Below the pieces are notes generated by a model. It searched no databases and was not told the origin of the DNA. It saw only the letters and a list, made by a program, of their open reading frames with translations. A DNA stretch of 64,000 bases from the NCBI RefSeq assembly GCF_040869045.1, contig NC_090321.1, forward strand, positions 27,339,426 to 27,403,425, in the 5' to 3' direction. Position numbers and translations under genes: made by a program. This DNA is from Eurosta solidaginis. Lineage: Eukaryota; Arthropoda; Insecta; Diptera; Tephritidae. Positions within the stretch are counted from its first letter, which is position 1. Each line of letters starts with the position of its first letter. Shown here piece after piece: positions 34,985 to 45,512 of the stretch.

Positions 34985-35745
34985 TCAGTTCGAAGGTGCA
35001 CTTGTTGCCAAGAGTTGTTCTGCGCTTGGTTTCAATGAGTAAAAAGGGGCATGACTGTTAAGACACCAATGCGCCAATTATTTCTTCGATGAGAGCAAGT
35101 CCTTCGTCTTATTCTCATTCACCTAAAGACACACTCTTTGGCCGCTTTATCCAAACTATAGAAGACAGAACTTATCGCGCGTTTGAGAACTGTATCATTG
35201 CGGTAGGGAATCGCCTTGTCTGAAGCCTTGTTTGGTTTCGAATGACTCGGACAGTTTCCAATCCTTATGGAGCTGGTAGTGTTGCTCAAAATTTTGGGAA
35301 AGCTTTATTACATTTCCTGGGAACTTATACGCAGACAAAGCATCGCACATGCAACTCTTTATCGAGCTATCTAAAGTTGCTTTGAAGTCAACAAAAATAT
35401 GACACGTGTCTATTATCTTACCGTGAGTCTCTTACAGGGTCTGGCATTACGTAAAAATATGCTCGAAATTAAACTTACTACGTCTAAAGCGGCACTGGTA
35501 AGTCCCAATCAGTTCGTTGACTTTGGACTTCAGTCTTTTTCGTGAACTAATGATACTTTAAAACGATAGGTTTTGAGAATATGGCTTCCGCCCATAAATT
35601 GGTTTGTAGTTTATTAGGCGGTGTGGGTTAACTTTTTGGTGGGGTATCCAGGAAAGCGTATTGAGGATTAACAATCCGGAGCCTAATTTATTTGACCGTC
35701 CTAAAGTTATGAGTAAATGAATCAAAGCAAATATATTTTCAATAG
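34985..35745 (-). pseudogene. RTE-like reverse transcriptase core, broken
   Basis: The minus strand carries, in order, RLKSKVNELIGTYQCRFRR (the K-N-LIGPYQCGFR block), IIDTCHIFVDFKATLD (motif A, with the first catalytic aspartate in FVDFK), FETKQGFRQGDSL (motif B) and VNENKTKDLLSSKK (the VNEGKTKYM-SSK block). Weak similarity extends back to about 35745. The YADD box between the last two blocks is missing, and several stops and frameshifts occur, so it is inactive. In a live element this domain copies RNA into DNA at a nicked target. The earlier part of the same protein region lies at 37880-38125 on the same strand, across a family B element. Confidence 0.75.
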
Positions 35746-36437
35746 AATTTATAGACTTTTTTTTACTATAATCCAAAATTTTTATAATATGGCAACTCCA
35801 GAAAACTCTTAAAAAAAACTTGCAAGTTTTTCATGGTTACCCGAGAGTTCCTTGTTTGAGTGAGCTCCTTAAATATCGATGTAACGGATTAATCTCAATA
35901 ATCTTATTAATATTTTTAATGAGTATGATACGAGTAAGTATCGAGCATTTTCTCTCGATACTTTTTTTTGGTATCGATAACTTTACGCGATCCTGTTAAA
36001 TGGGTACAGGTATCGAGTACAAGGTGGTATGGGAACCAGAGTCACTGCCAGTCCAAAAATAAGCTTTACACATGTTCGTTAAACATTTGTAGATACTAAT
36101 CGCATACATAAAATATGATTTTGCTTTTTTTTAATTAATTCAGCGCATATTCCAATGCGTGCGTGCTTTCTATAATTCAACTATAGCTTTTCTGTTCGGG
36201 GGCAATATGAACGTCAATGAATTTTTATTTATGGTCTAAAAATGTTTTATGCCACATTGTGTACTCTGAGATTCGATTTTACATGATGTTCATAGGGTTT
36301 TCACTGTGTACTTTGAAATATATGTGTTCTTTTGTCTAGCATGTTGGCGCCGTTTTGCACTCACAGTTAGACAAGTGCAAGTGTTAATCGATAAGCAATC
36401 CTGGAGAGCTATATTTTAGATTAAGTTGTGAATTATT
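35746..36437. other. Gene-free stretch rich in ATCGAGTA motifs
   Basis: GTATCGAGCATTTTCTCTCG, GGTATCGATAAC and GGTATCGAGTAC occur between 35938 and 36025. No gene recognised. Confidence 0.45.
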
Positions 36438-37523
36438 ATTTTTATACTCAGCGTGCTTTGCACACGGAGTATATTAACTTTGATTGGATAACGGTAAGTT
36501 GTACAGGTATAAAGGAATCGAGATCGATATAGACTTCCATATATCAAAATCATCAGTGTCGAAAAAAAATTTGATTGAGCCATGTCCGTCCGTCTGTCCG
36601 TTAACACGATAACTTGAGTAAATATTGAGGTATCTTCACCAAATTTGGTACGCTTATCTGGACCCAGAATAGATTGTTATTGAAAATGAGCGAAATGGGA
36701 TGATAACCACGCCCACTTTTTTTATATATAACATTTTGTAAAACACAAAAAAAAACTGATTATTTAGTAAATAATACACCTAGGATGTTGAAATTTGATG
36801 TGTGCACTGATATTGAGTCTTGATAAAAATTTAAAAAAATTTTTTAAAATGGGCGTGGCACCGCCCACTTGTGATAACATCAATTTTACAAATATTATTA
36901 ATCATAAATCAAAAATCGTTAAACCTATCGTAACAAAATTTGGCAGAGAGGTTGCCTTTACTATAAGGAATGCTTTGAAGAAAATTTAACGAAATCGGTT
37001 AAGGGGTCGTGGACGAATAAAATAAGCTATATCTATGCAAGAGGTTTATATCAATGGTATTTCATTTCCCAAGTGGATTTATAACAATAAATAAGATAAA
37101 CTTCAAATTTTAAAAAATGAGCGTAGCACCGCCCCTTTTATGACTAAGTAATTGTCTATGTTTCGGGAGCCATAACTCGAAGAAAAATTATCGGATCGTA
37201 ATAAAATTGGGTACACAAATTTTGCCTATAGCAGAAAATATTTCAAGTAAAAATGGACGTGATCGGCTAAAGCCGACAACTTAGATATAAAACAAGTTCA
37301 AAAGGGTCGCAGACTAGCATAAAAAGCTATAACTTAGCAAAAAAAGTTTTGAATCAATGATATTTCACTTATCAAGTTTTATTGTGAGAGGAAATCGGGA
37401 GACATTTTTATTAAACTGGCGGTGCCACGTGTTATGTAATTTATCTGAAATGAAATGTGCAATTGAAGCTCACGCTAAGTATATAATGTGCAGTTACACC
37501 CGAACTTAGACACCTTTACTTGT
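36438..37523 (+). mobile_element. Family B (HINE-like) element
   Basis: Left-end hairpin TATACTC...GAGTATA (36443-36473) with inner GTGC-TTT-GCAC stem, AATCGAGATCGATATAGACT, short GTCC tract (36585-36600), modules with CACGCCCAC and GGGCGTGGCACCGCCCAC boxes, and a ~300-bp repeat shared with 30508-31905. The right end is AGTTACACCCGAACTTAGAC to ACTTGTT. It separates two parts of a reverse transcriptase relic. Confidence 0.85.
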
Positions 37524-37879
37524 TTTTTCTACAATTGCAACATATTTATTCGATGGATGCATACAAATCGATGTGATTTGTTTTCTAAATATTTTAGTAA
37601 CATTTTCAATATCAGACAAATGCTTTTATAAATGTGTTTGTGTACAATTCACTGAATTTGGAGCACATTAGACATACTGATAATGACGAACAGATGCCCT
37701 TTGGCATTTTTAATGCATTCAAAATATTTCCAATTAAATTGTGCTTGAGAGATTAGTTAAATGAATATTAAAAGAATGAAACATACATATATTACATGTC
37801 AACCAGTGTACCCAGCAGACTTTCTTCTACCCGAAAACTGGCGTTACTACATTTGAAAATTGAGCTTCGCTTCCCCTTT

Positions 37880-38125
37880 TGACTCTCTATACGCCGTCAT
37901 CCCTGGACGTTAAACCGCTGTCTCCATTCAAGAGAGCAGAGATGTGTTCCCTCCATAAGATAAGCTCTCTCTGGACATCGGTTACATGGTCACCGGTTTC
38001 GTTCTTACACGAGTTTGCCCAGGACTTGAAACCTTCTGCCTGTTCCGAATTTTTTTCTAAAATTTGGTTGCTTCATTCCTGTTGGCGATCAGCTGCTAGC
38101 AGGATACGGAAAATACCAAGCAGTT
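37880..38125 (-). pseudogene. RTE-like fragment between endonuclease and reverse transcriptase
   Basis: The minus strand gives EGFKSWANSCKNETGDHVTD then VQRELILWREHISALLNGD, which matches the family block EGFKT-AYSC-D--G-LVTD-Q--L--WREHF--LLNGD. Upstream, RNEATKF...KKIRNR resembles NARKFYEKMRRL in another frame. It lies about 2.1 kb upstream (in minus sense) of the reverse transcriptase piece, with a 1.1-kb family B element between, so both may come from one insertion. Confidence 0.7.
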
Positions 38126-38739
38126 ATGCTACATTTAAAAAGCTTTAAGACTGTTCTGTTCTTTATTTGAACTGATTTTCTTTGGTATTTTTCGTCAAAT
38201 TTTTTTATGAGTGGTACGTTATTGAAATTAAATAGAAACAAATATTAATTTTAAGCTTTTCGGATTACCTATGTACTTGTTGCCTTAATCTTATTTTATT
38301 ACTTTTCAAAGCTTGTAGCTAAGCTTATATTAACCACGATTAAAATACGCGAATAAATTTCCCACAAACATTTTTTGTTAACAAAAGACTTGGCACTAAG
38401 CCTCACATTAGAAATGGGTGGACACCGTTTAAAGTTCTTTGCTTTATTTAGAGCATACATACAGTTTATACAAATCAAAATTTTATTACCCATCAATTTC
38501 TACTAACAGCAACTGTTAAATAAAAATTGGAAAAAAATTTATGAGCGCTTCAAGAAAAAATGCCGCCCAGAAGAATTTTTATATAAATATTTATTTTTTT
38601 TATTTTTTTGTTTTTTATTTGAATTGTTTGAATAATATGTGGTCTAAACACACGCCTCAAAGGGTTTAATCATGATTAGTAATAAGTAGGTATTTATATG
38701 TACGTAGAATTGTTGAAAGCTCAGAATTAAAACAATAAA
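38126..38739. other. Gene-free AT-rich stretch
   Basis: Nothing recognised. Confidence 0.5.
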
Positions 38740-39707
38740 AACAAGTAAGGACGGAACTGTCTTCGGCTGTGCCGAAGAATTCATACCTTTAATGAATGCG
38801 GCTGAACAATAATCTTATCTCGTTCGTAATCTCCAAATAATCGGATTTATAAGATAAGAAATATATAGTGAGCAGATGTACATACCTAAACGATTTTTAA
38901 GATAAATATAAAATAAAATATGGCAAAAAACCCCCTTAACTGAACGATCTGTTGTATGGGATATATATTATATATAGCTCCGATCGAAATGATTTCTTTA
39001 TGAAATCTTCTATGATATATTAGAATAAATATCACCAAGTTTAAAGTTTTTATATTGGAAATTAAGGGAGAAATTGCCAAAAATCTTTCTATCTAAATGA
39101 TCGGCTTTATGGGATATATACTATATATAGCTCCGATCGAAGTGATTTTTTCAGAAAATCTTTTATGATATATTAAAATATATATCACCGAGTTTCACGT
39201 TTATACTTTCTAAATTAAGGGAGAAATGGCCAAACACCTTTCTATCTGAACGATCGGTTGTATGGGATGTAACTCTATATAGCTCCGATCAAAGTGATTT
39301 TTTCAGGATATCTTCTATGATATATTAGAATATATATACCCGAGTTTCACGTTTATACTTTCTAAATTGCGACAGGAAGGACCAAAATCGTCTTGTCTGA
39401 ACGATCGGTTGTACGGGAGATATATGTTATAGTGGTCCGATCCTATCGGATCCGACAAATGTCTAATATAATACAAAAATACATCCTTGTGCCAAATTTC
39501 ATTGAGATATCTCAAAATTTGAGGGACTAGTTTGCGTTCAAACAGACAGACGGACGGACGGACGGACAGGCGGACATGGCTATATCAACTCAGTTCGTCG
39601 CCCTGATCAATTCGGTATACTTAATTGTGAGTCTATCTTCTATATTTCTCAACGTTACAAACATCGGACCAAAGTTAATATACCATTTCATGTTCATGAA
39701 AGGTATA
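38740..39707 (-). mobile_element. Family C (HINE-like) element with ~154-bp tandem repeat
   Basis: Right end ACAAGTAAGGACGGAAC with a perfect hairpin TCTTCGGC-TGT-GCCGAAGA. Three internal units of 152-155 bp (landmarks at 38946, 39101 and 39253: TGTATGGGATATATA and TATAGCTCCGATCGAA). GGAC tract at 39550-39574 before ATGGC. The left end is a hairpin TATACC...GGTATA enclosing TTTCATG-TT-CATGAAA (39679-39707). Same architecture as A and B with different sequence. Confidence 0.8.
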
Positions 39708-40482
39708 CAAATTTCTAAAATATTCGAAGCAGACGCAATGGCTCCGCTTGAAAACAAATTGGGCACAAAGACCACAAAATAAATAGGTGGAGAAAGAAGT
39801 GGAAAAAATCTGCCGGTATTGTCATACAAAAATTAATATTTTAAAGATTAACCATAAACGAATAACAATAGCTTAGCAAAATAATAGGAGATAAGGCCTC
39901 GAGTGTATCGAACGGACCAGCATTTGATTTAACTTTTACCCAGAGGAGGCGGTAACATCGATAAATTGTAACCTACTTCTATTGCTTTATTCAACTCTAA
40001 TTTTTGTTTGAACAAACAATAATACTCATAAATATATTCAATTTGAAAAGTTTACTTAAGTACTGCTTAGAACAACAATTGAAGTAGCGGTATTGCACAG
40101 AAGGCTTCTTCTAATGCTGCAAAGCAGACATTAGCCCCAAAATATGGCCATACAAATTTACCACCAACTGTGACATTGATGGCGACTAATATTTTTCAAA
40201 AGCAAATAAAACGCAGCGTTACATAATGGTATGGGTATTGTACGGATTTTGTTGTTGTGCCGCTGATGTCATCAACACTCTATTGCAGTAGCGACAGTTG
40301 CTTTGCGTGAACCCTGTGCTTATGCTTCAGTACAGAAGCTTCAAATGTTCATTTGTTGGTTACGCCTACTAAAAAGTTGGATTGAGGTATTTTTTTTCGT
40401 TAGTTGAACCAGTGGTAAATTTTCAATACATAACTAAACTTGCGTTAGGTCATGTTGTAGGCACTCGAATTGACCGAAAATC
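39708..40482. other. Gene-free stretch
   Basis: Nothing recognised. Confidence 0.5.
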
Positions 40483-40790
40483 CATACGAGCTATACGCAG
40501 ACATCAACATAATTCAGCGAATTAAAACGCAGCGGCTGCGCTGGCTAGGCCATGTTATGCGAATAAAAGATGACGCTCCGGCCAAGGAAGTGTTTCTATC
40601 GAAACCCGCCTATGGAAGCAGAGGTAGAGGGAGGCCCCCACTCCGTTGGAAGGACCAGGTGGAAAACGATTTAAACTCCCTTGGTGTGACCAAATGGTGC
40701 CGTTTGGCAGAAAGGAGGAGCGACTGGCGTGTCTTGTTAGACGGCCATAACCGTTAAAATGGTTAAGCGCCAATTAAGTAAGTAAGCTAG
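40483..40790 (+). mobile_element. 5'-truncated RTE-like retrotransposon, open to its stop
   Basis: The frame 40470-40757 encodes YELYADINIIQRIKTQRLR, WLGHVMRIKDDAPAKEVFLS and the GRGRPPLRWKDQVENDL end block, finishing LLDGHNR and a stop, then ATGGTTAAGCGCCAATTAAG and a TAAG tail. It is the better preserved sister of 3993-4503; nucleotide identity over the shared part is high. Starts abruptly at about 40483, so 5'-truncated. I found no clear target duplication. Confidence 0.8.
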
Positions 40791-40794
40791 TTCA

Positions 40795-41227
40795 TTCGCT
40801 TTTTCTTTTCTATCCATTCCGATATGCCCAGAGACCCAATAAAAATGTAGAGCAACTCCTTATCCTGCTTCTTACGAGAGATTGCTTACACCCTAACACA
40901 CGTTTAGATGTTGTGCTATGAAAGATTATTGCATTAATTGCTACTTGGTTGTCAATGTAAAATTGAGGCCTCTGCAGTTTAAGCTTTTTTCCTCTAGTAT
41001 TTCTACTGCTGTAGTAGCGGCAACTACTTTCGCCGGAAAATAATACAGTGATATGGCAGCTTGTAGGATTTGTTCATTTCCGGAAATGCGTAATATGCTG
41101 CAGACATTAATCCGTCCATTACTTTGGCATCATCTATACACACGTTTATCGCATTTTCTGCACGTATATTGTCTCGGGACCCCTGGCACCAACCTTCCAT
41201 CTCTATTGTTGCTCTAAGAAGCCCCAA
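40795..41227 (-). pseudogene. Non-LTR retrotransposon RNase H domain, frameshifted
   Basis: The minus strand reads YAFPEMNKSYKLPYHC, then KVVAATTAVEILEEKSLNCR and GLNF, after a frameshift YIDNQVAINAI-like codons and TSKRVLGCKQSL, then VSGHIGMDRKEKANELA. These are the successive blocks of the retrotransposon RNase H fold (AE-AA-T-AVEIL, the D-Q-A block, SKRVLECK and the final VPGHIGIEGNEKADELA). The first catalytic block is degraded (CIDDAK in place of YTDGSK). It abuts the RTE-like tail at 40790. Confidence 0.75.
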
Positions 41228-41450
41228 TGTCCCTAAATTACCCCAAACAGGGATGGTCTCAAACTGTTCCTGGAATGATCCTAAAATAGACCCGAAAATA
41301 TCCCAAAATTAGCCTTAAGAGAAATGAAGTCAAACTGGTCCCAGAATGATCTTAAAATAGTTCCGCATGGTTCCCAAAATTACCCCAAACAGAAATAATC
41401 TTAAATTGGGCTCGAAGTTAGTTCTGTATGACCCCCCAAAATGATCAACC
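41215..41450. repeat. Degenerate ~72-bp tandem repeat, about three units
   Basis: CTCAAACTGTTCCTGGAATG (41259) recurs as GTCAAACTGGTCCCAGAATG (41331), with ATCCTAAAATAG and AAATTACCCCAAACAG in each unit. No known family. Confidence 0.7.
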
Positions 41451-42295
41451 GGTTCGTTTCATTTTTTTTTTGCTTAAGTTTTATAAATAACAATTAGTTG
41501 TAGACGCTGATACCAAGATAATGCTAAGGGGCATACTAAGTTAAACGCAGCAACTAATTTTTTCTCGTGCGGATCAAAGTTCGTATGATATAAGAGCATT
41601 TATTCTCTTCAGTGAGTGACAGTTAAACTGAGTGCCTTTGTAAAATTTTTGGCATTATATAATGATCAATTTGAATATGAGTGACTTCGGTGTAAAGTGT
41701 AACGGCGCCATACATATACTGTCCATTAGTGTACATTATGTTAAGTTGACTTTATAAGAGAGCAGATAAGAGACTTGCTATTTACGAAACCTATTTCGGC
41801 AGCACAAAAATTTTTTTTTAAATCTCAGGCATCACTCGGAACGCTCCCCGTGCTAGTGAGAAACATTTAAAAATAAAAATGTATGTTTTCAAAAAACCCA
41901 AAAAAATTTAAAAATAAATATATCTCATTGAGAAAGCCCTTTGTGTTCTTGAAAATCGGTTGTTACCGTTATAAATTGAATTGGTTTTTATGGTTAGCCG
42001 TTCAAACTCGTAGATTTTACTAATCGCTGTTCGTTAAGTTGACAGTACTGCGTATCAGCTGTCTTGAAGGGTATTCTGATTCGGCTCAAACTTTTTTTTA
42101 AGTTGCTCGCACGAAATAAACAAATATCAATCAATCAATTAGCTCTAGAAAATTGAGAAAATTTTATAACTTTTTCAAATAGATTTTTAAAGATTCTCAT
42201 CTTTTTTTTGGTTGCTTGGAAATAATTCCGTTGTTTGTGTTTGCGATTGCGTTTGCGTATGCGTATGCGTTATCGATTCTTTGCTTTCAAAGTAT
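41451..42295. other. Gene-free stretch
   Basis: Contains GCGTTTGCGTATGCGTATGC near 42250. No gene or family recognised. Confidence 0.5.
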
Positions 42296-43320
42296 AAGTT
42301 TAAGTTAAACAAATACCTATATCAGAATTTTCTCGAAAAAAAATTTCATTTCAGAGATCTGCTTGTGCTCAGATTCGATGGGTAATCAAATATGCCCACA
42401 TTCAAAATGCTATATCTTTGGTTTCACTCGTCATATTTTATTAATATTTGTTTTATTGTGAAGGTAACAATATTATCTTTATAACTGCGTTAAAAATATT
42501 TAATTTTATAAAATCAAAATAATGAATAAAAAATTAATTTTTTTAATAATTATTACATACTGTTTTCCCCCACGAATATTTTCGAAAAAATATATATAAT
42601 ATGCGATACACTTTCATCTAAAATGCCCTTTTTATCTTAAGTTGGACAATTTTGTGGTTCAAAAGATATTACATAACTCATTTCTGACCTGACCTCGAGC
42701 AACTTGCTTACATTTACTTGCAGCATGTACGTGTTACAATTGTATACAGGTAACGCCTGCCTGTGTATGCATGCATGGTCAATTTAACTACAACATACAT
42801 ACATATATGTACTTGTAAATATCTTTGGAACCACAAAATTGTCCAACTTAAGATAAAAAGGGCTTTTTAGATGAAAGTGTATCGCATATTATATATATTT
42901 TTTTGAAAATATTTGTGAGGAAAAACAGTATGTATTTAATTATTTAAAAAATTCATTTTTTATTCATTATTTTGATTTAATAAAATTAAATATTTTTTTA
43001 ACGCAGTTATAAATTAAATATTGTTACCTTCAAAATAAAGCAAAAATTAATAAGATACTATGAGTGGAACCAAAGATATAGCATTTTGAATGTGGGCAAG
43101 TTTGCTTACCCATGGAATCTGAGCACATGCTGATCTCTGAAAAAAAAAAAAAAAATAAAGCAAAAATTAATAAGATACGACAAGTGGAACCAAAGATATA
43201 ACATTTTGAATGTGGGCAAGTTTGCTTACCCATCGAATCTGAGCACATGCAGATCTCTGAAAAAAAATTTTTTTTTTCGAGGAAATCCTGATATATGTGT
43301 TGACTTAAATTGCGAACAGA
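42296..43320. mobile_element. Foldback-like element with ~350-bp inverted arms
   Basis: The left arm (about 42296-42676) is the reverse complement of the right arm (about 42817-43320). Matching landmarks: CAGAGATCTGC with GCAGATCTCTG, TTCAAAATGCTATATCTTTG with CAAAGATATAGCATTTTGAA, GTATCGCATATTATATATA with its partner, and CTTAAGTTGGACAATTTTGTGG with CCACAAAATTGTCCAACTTAAG. The loop is about 140 bp. The right arm is longer owing to a 120-bp tandem duplication. No coding capacity. A foldback or long-TIR MITE would fit; if transcribed it would form a long hairpin RNA. Confidence 0.85.
43032..43271. repeat. 120-bp tandem duplication in the right inverted arm
   Basis: CAAAAATTAATAAGATAC at 43041 and again at 43161, offset 120. 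The two copies differ at about eight positions plus an A-run length difference. Confidence 0.9.
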
Positions 43321-44448
43321 TTCCAACAAATAAATTTGGTGTCTTTTAAAAAAGTGAAAATTGTATTTCTACAAATCCGAACGATTTGTAAAATAATGAC
43401 CCATATGTCGCTGTGTCGCTGCATGCCACATTCATTTAGTTACGCCGTCAATTCAATACTAATGTAAAGATTTGCGCTAAATATGCTTTTTCACGATGTT
43501 CATACACTTAGATTTTTTTGGTTATTATGCATCATCATACTTGCATTTTGTAAGCCATTCACGTGCGTATGTGTCTTTGAGTTTTGTTTTTTTTTTTTTT
43601 TTTTTTTTTTTTTGAGTTTTTGGTTAACAACCGCAATGTGTTGTTTATAGAAATAGAAGTTGAATTAAATAAAAAAATTGACAACTTGTAATGATGTTTT
43701 TCTTGAATTTCCCCCTTTTCGTTAGTTCGTAGTGTTTGGAATTTGTTTGTGCCATTTGTTTAGACCTTAAAACCACAAATAACAGCTGCTCCCATTTCTA
43801 GCGACTGCTGTTGATATTACGTTTTTTGAAATATTTTTTTGTTTAAATGAAGTATTTATGCATCGCTCAAGTCCGATCTGAATAATGGCAAATCTACGTG
43901 CTTGATCGGTTGCGTGTGGCATTATCTTACGCATGAATCGCAATAGAAATCGAAAATTTGTATGCAATATGAACAAATGTTGTGGTTTGTTTTTAGTAGC
44001 AAGCCAAATATACATATGTATGTACATATGTGCATATTTGTGATTTGATATTAATCCTTTGAGGTGTCATGGCTATTCGTACAAAGAAAGCGAAGGGTAT
44101 ATTTGCCTGGATAAATTTATCATTCATTCATTATTTGGCGCTTAGTGCTTAGGTGATTTGGCATGGGTTGTGGCTATTAATATATTTGATTGCGCCAGTG
44201 TTATGCGTGTGAGTTGAAGCAGTTTGGATTCATTTACTACAATAGGTGGACATGTACGATATTGGTCGTACAACAATTGCCCAAAGATGTTACTGATTCT
44301 TGATGAATATCACCAATTTCATTTCATCTCACCAGCTGATCGAGTAGTTTATTTTATGATGCGATCATTCCATTGTTGATTGTATATATTCGGGTATATC
44401 TGCTGTATCGCCAAAACCGCAACAGATTTGTAGGCGTATTATTTAGCT
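43321..44448. other. Gene-free stretch with a long T run
   Basis: A 27-T run at 43587-43613. A minus-strand frame at 43767-44027 (86 codons) has mixed, fairly protein-like composition but no recognisable domain or splice support. Confidence 0.45.
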
Positions 44449-45512
44449 CTACAAGTACTGCTGCTCATCCAAGCCTACATCCCTGATGAACCCTAGCAGT
44501 TCACCTGGCTTGAAGGATTTAATGTGAGAATAATCTGGTCATGGTGAGCCCATAAACTTAGCCTGCATCTTGAGATTGCGTCACATTACAGGAGGATATG
44601 GTCCGGCGTTTCAGCTGATCGATCACAAAAGCGGTATGTGTTGTTCGATAGTATGCCCAACTTCTGCATGTGGCTGTTTAGTCTACAATGTCCTGTAAGA
44701 ATAGCTGTTAGGATTCTTAGGCTATCTTTCGAGATGCCTATTAATGCCCTATATCGATTTGTGCTGTAACCCCAGTGTTCTTCCCTCTTTTACCTCCTTC
44801 TACTAATAAATGCCCTCTAAATTCCTGCGGGTCTACTGGCAGGAACGGCTCGGGACCTAAAGGTCATGTCGTTGCTGCCTCTCTGTCCAGGCTGTCCCCC
44901 TGATTATTACCCTCAATTCCCCTGTCGCATGAACCCAGGTCAATAGTAGTACGCTGTGTGCTCCTAGTTGATTTAGATTTTCAGCGCATTCAAGGACCAG
45001 TGTTGACTTCATTTCGAAAGCCGAGATTGCCTTGGAGCGGCCTGACTTTCACTGAGTTAAGCGATTATTTCATTGGAGTATTCGCGCTGGAGGTTGAGGT
45101 CAACGCACAGGCTTATGGCAAACACTTCCGATTTAAAAATGCATGGATAGGCTCCCAGAAGTACTGATATCTTGGATCTGGGTCCAAAGACTCCGGATCC
45201 AATCCCCCCCGGCGTCCTCGAGCCATCGGTGTACCATACTATTTTATGTAGTTGCTGAATGCTCTCCAGTAAAATTTCCTCCCATGTAGCCTTATCTCCC
45301 AATTCTAATTTCTGTGTTATCAAAGGCACCCTCGAGGTCAAGAAAAGCGTAAGTCCCTGCACCGCTACAAGGTGACTGTCTTCGCAGGAGTTATATACAT
45401 AAGTATGATGCGTCATGATTTGATAAGTGCCGAGCATACGTTGAATACAGGATTTCAGTAAAATTTCTTTTAAAAACGTTTGTGCTGAGCCCAGGCCAGA
45501 ACACAGCAGCAC
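44449..45512 (-). pseudogene. Non-LTR retrotransposon RNase H to C-terminus, the longest coding relic
   Basis: The frame 45512-45057 is open for 151 codons and contains VWYTDGSRTPGGIGSGVFGP (first catalytic aspartate and the following strand), CIFKSEVFAISLCVDLNLQR (the E-AI helix) and SNEIIA. Beyond a stop and frameshifts come ILTAILTGHCRLNSHMQKLG, FCDRSAETPDHILL-CD (zinc knuckle) and FKPGELLGFIRDVGL, ending at TAG (44449-44451). The YTDGS glycine pattern and the LTGH-LN-H block indicate an I/R1/LOA-type element. The tail and the reverse transcriptase are absent. Clearly related in kind to, but distinct in sequence from, the RNase H pieces at 4985 and 40795. Confidence 0.85.

Noticed and set aside
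43767..44027. 86-codon minus-strand frame with fairly protein-like composition
   Set aside because: No homology recognised and no acceptor or donor sites that make sense; kept only as a note.
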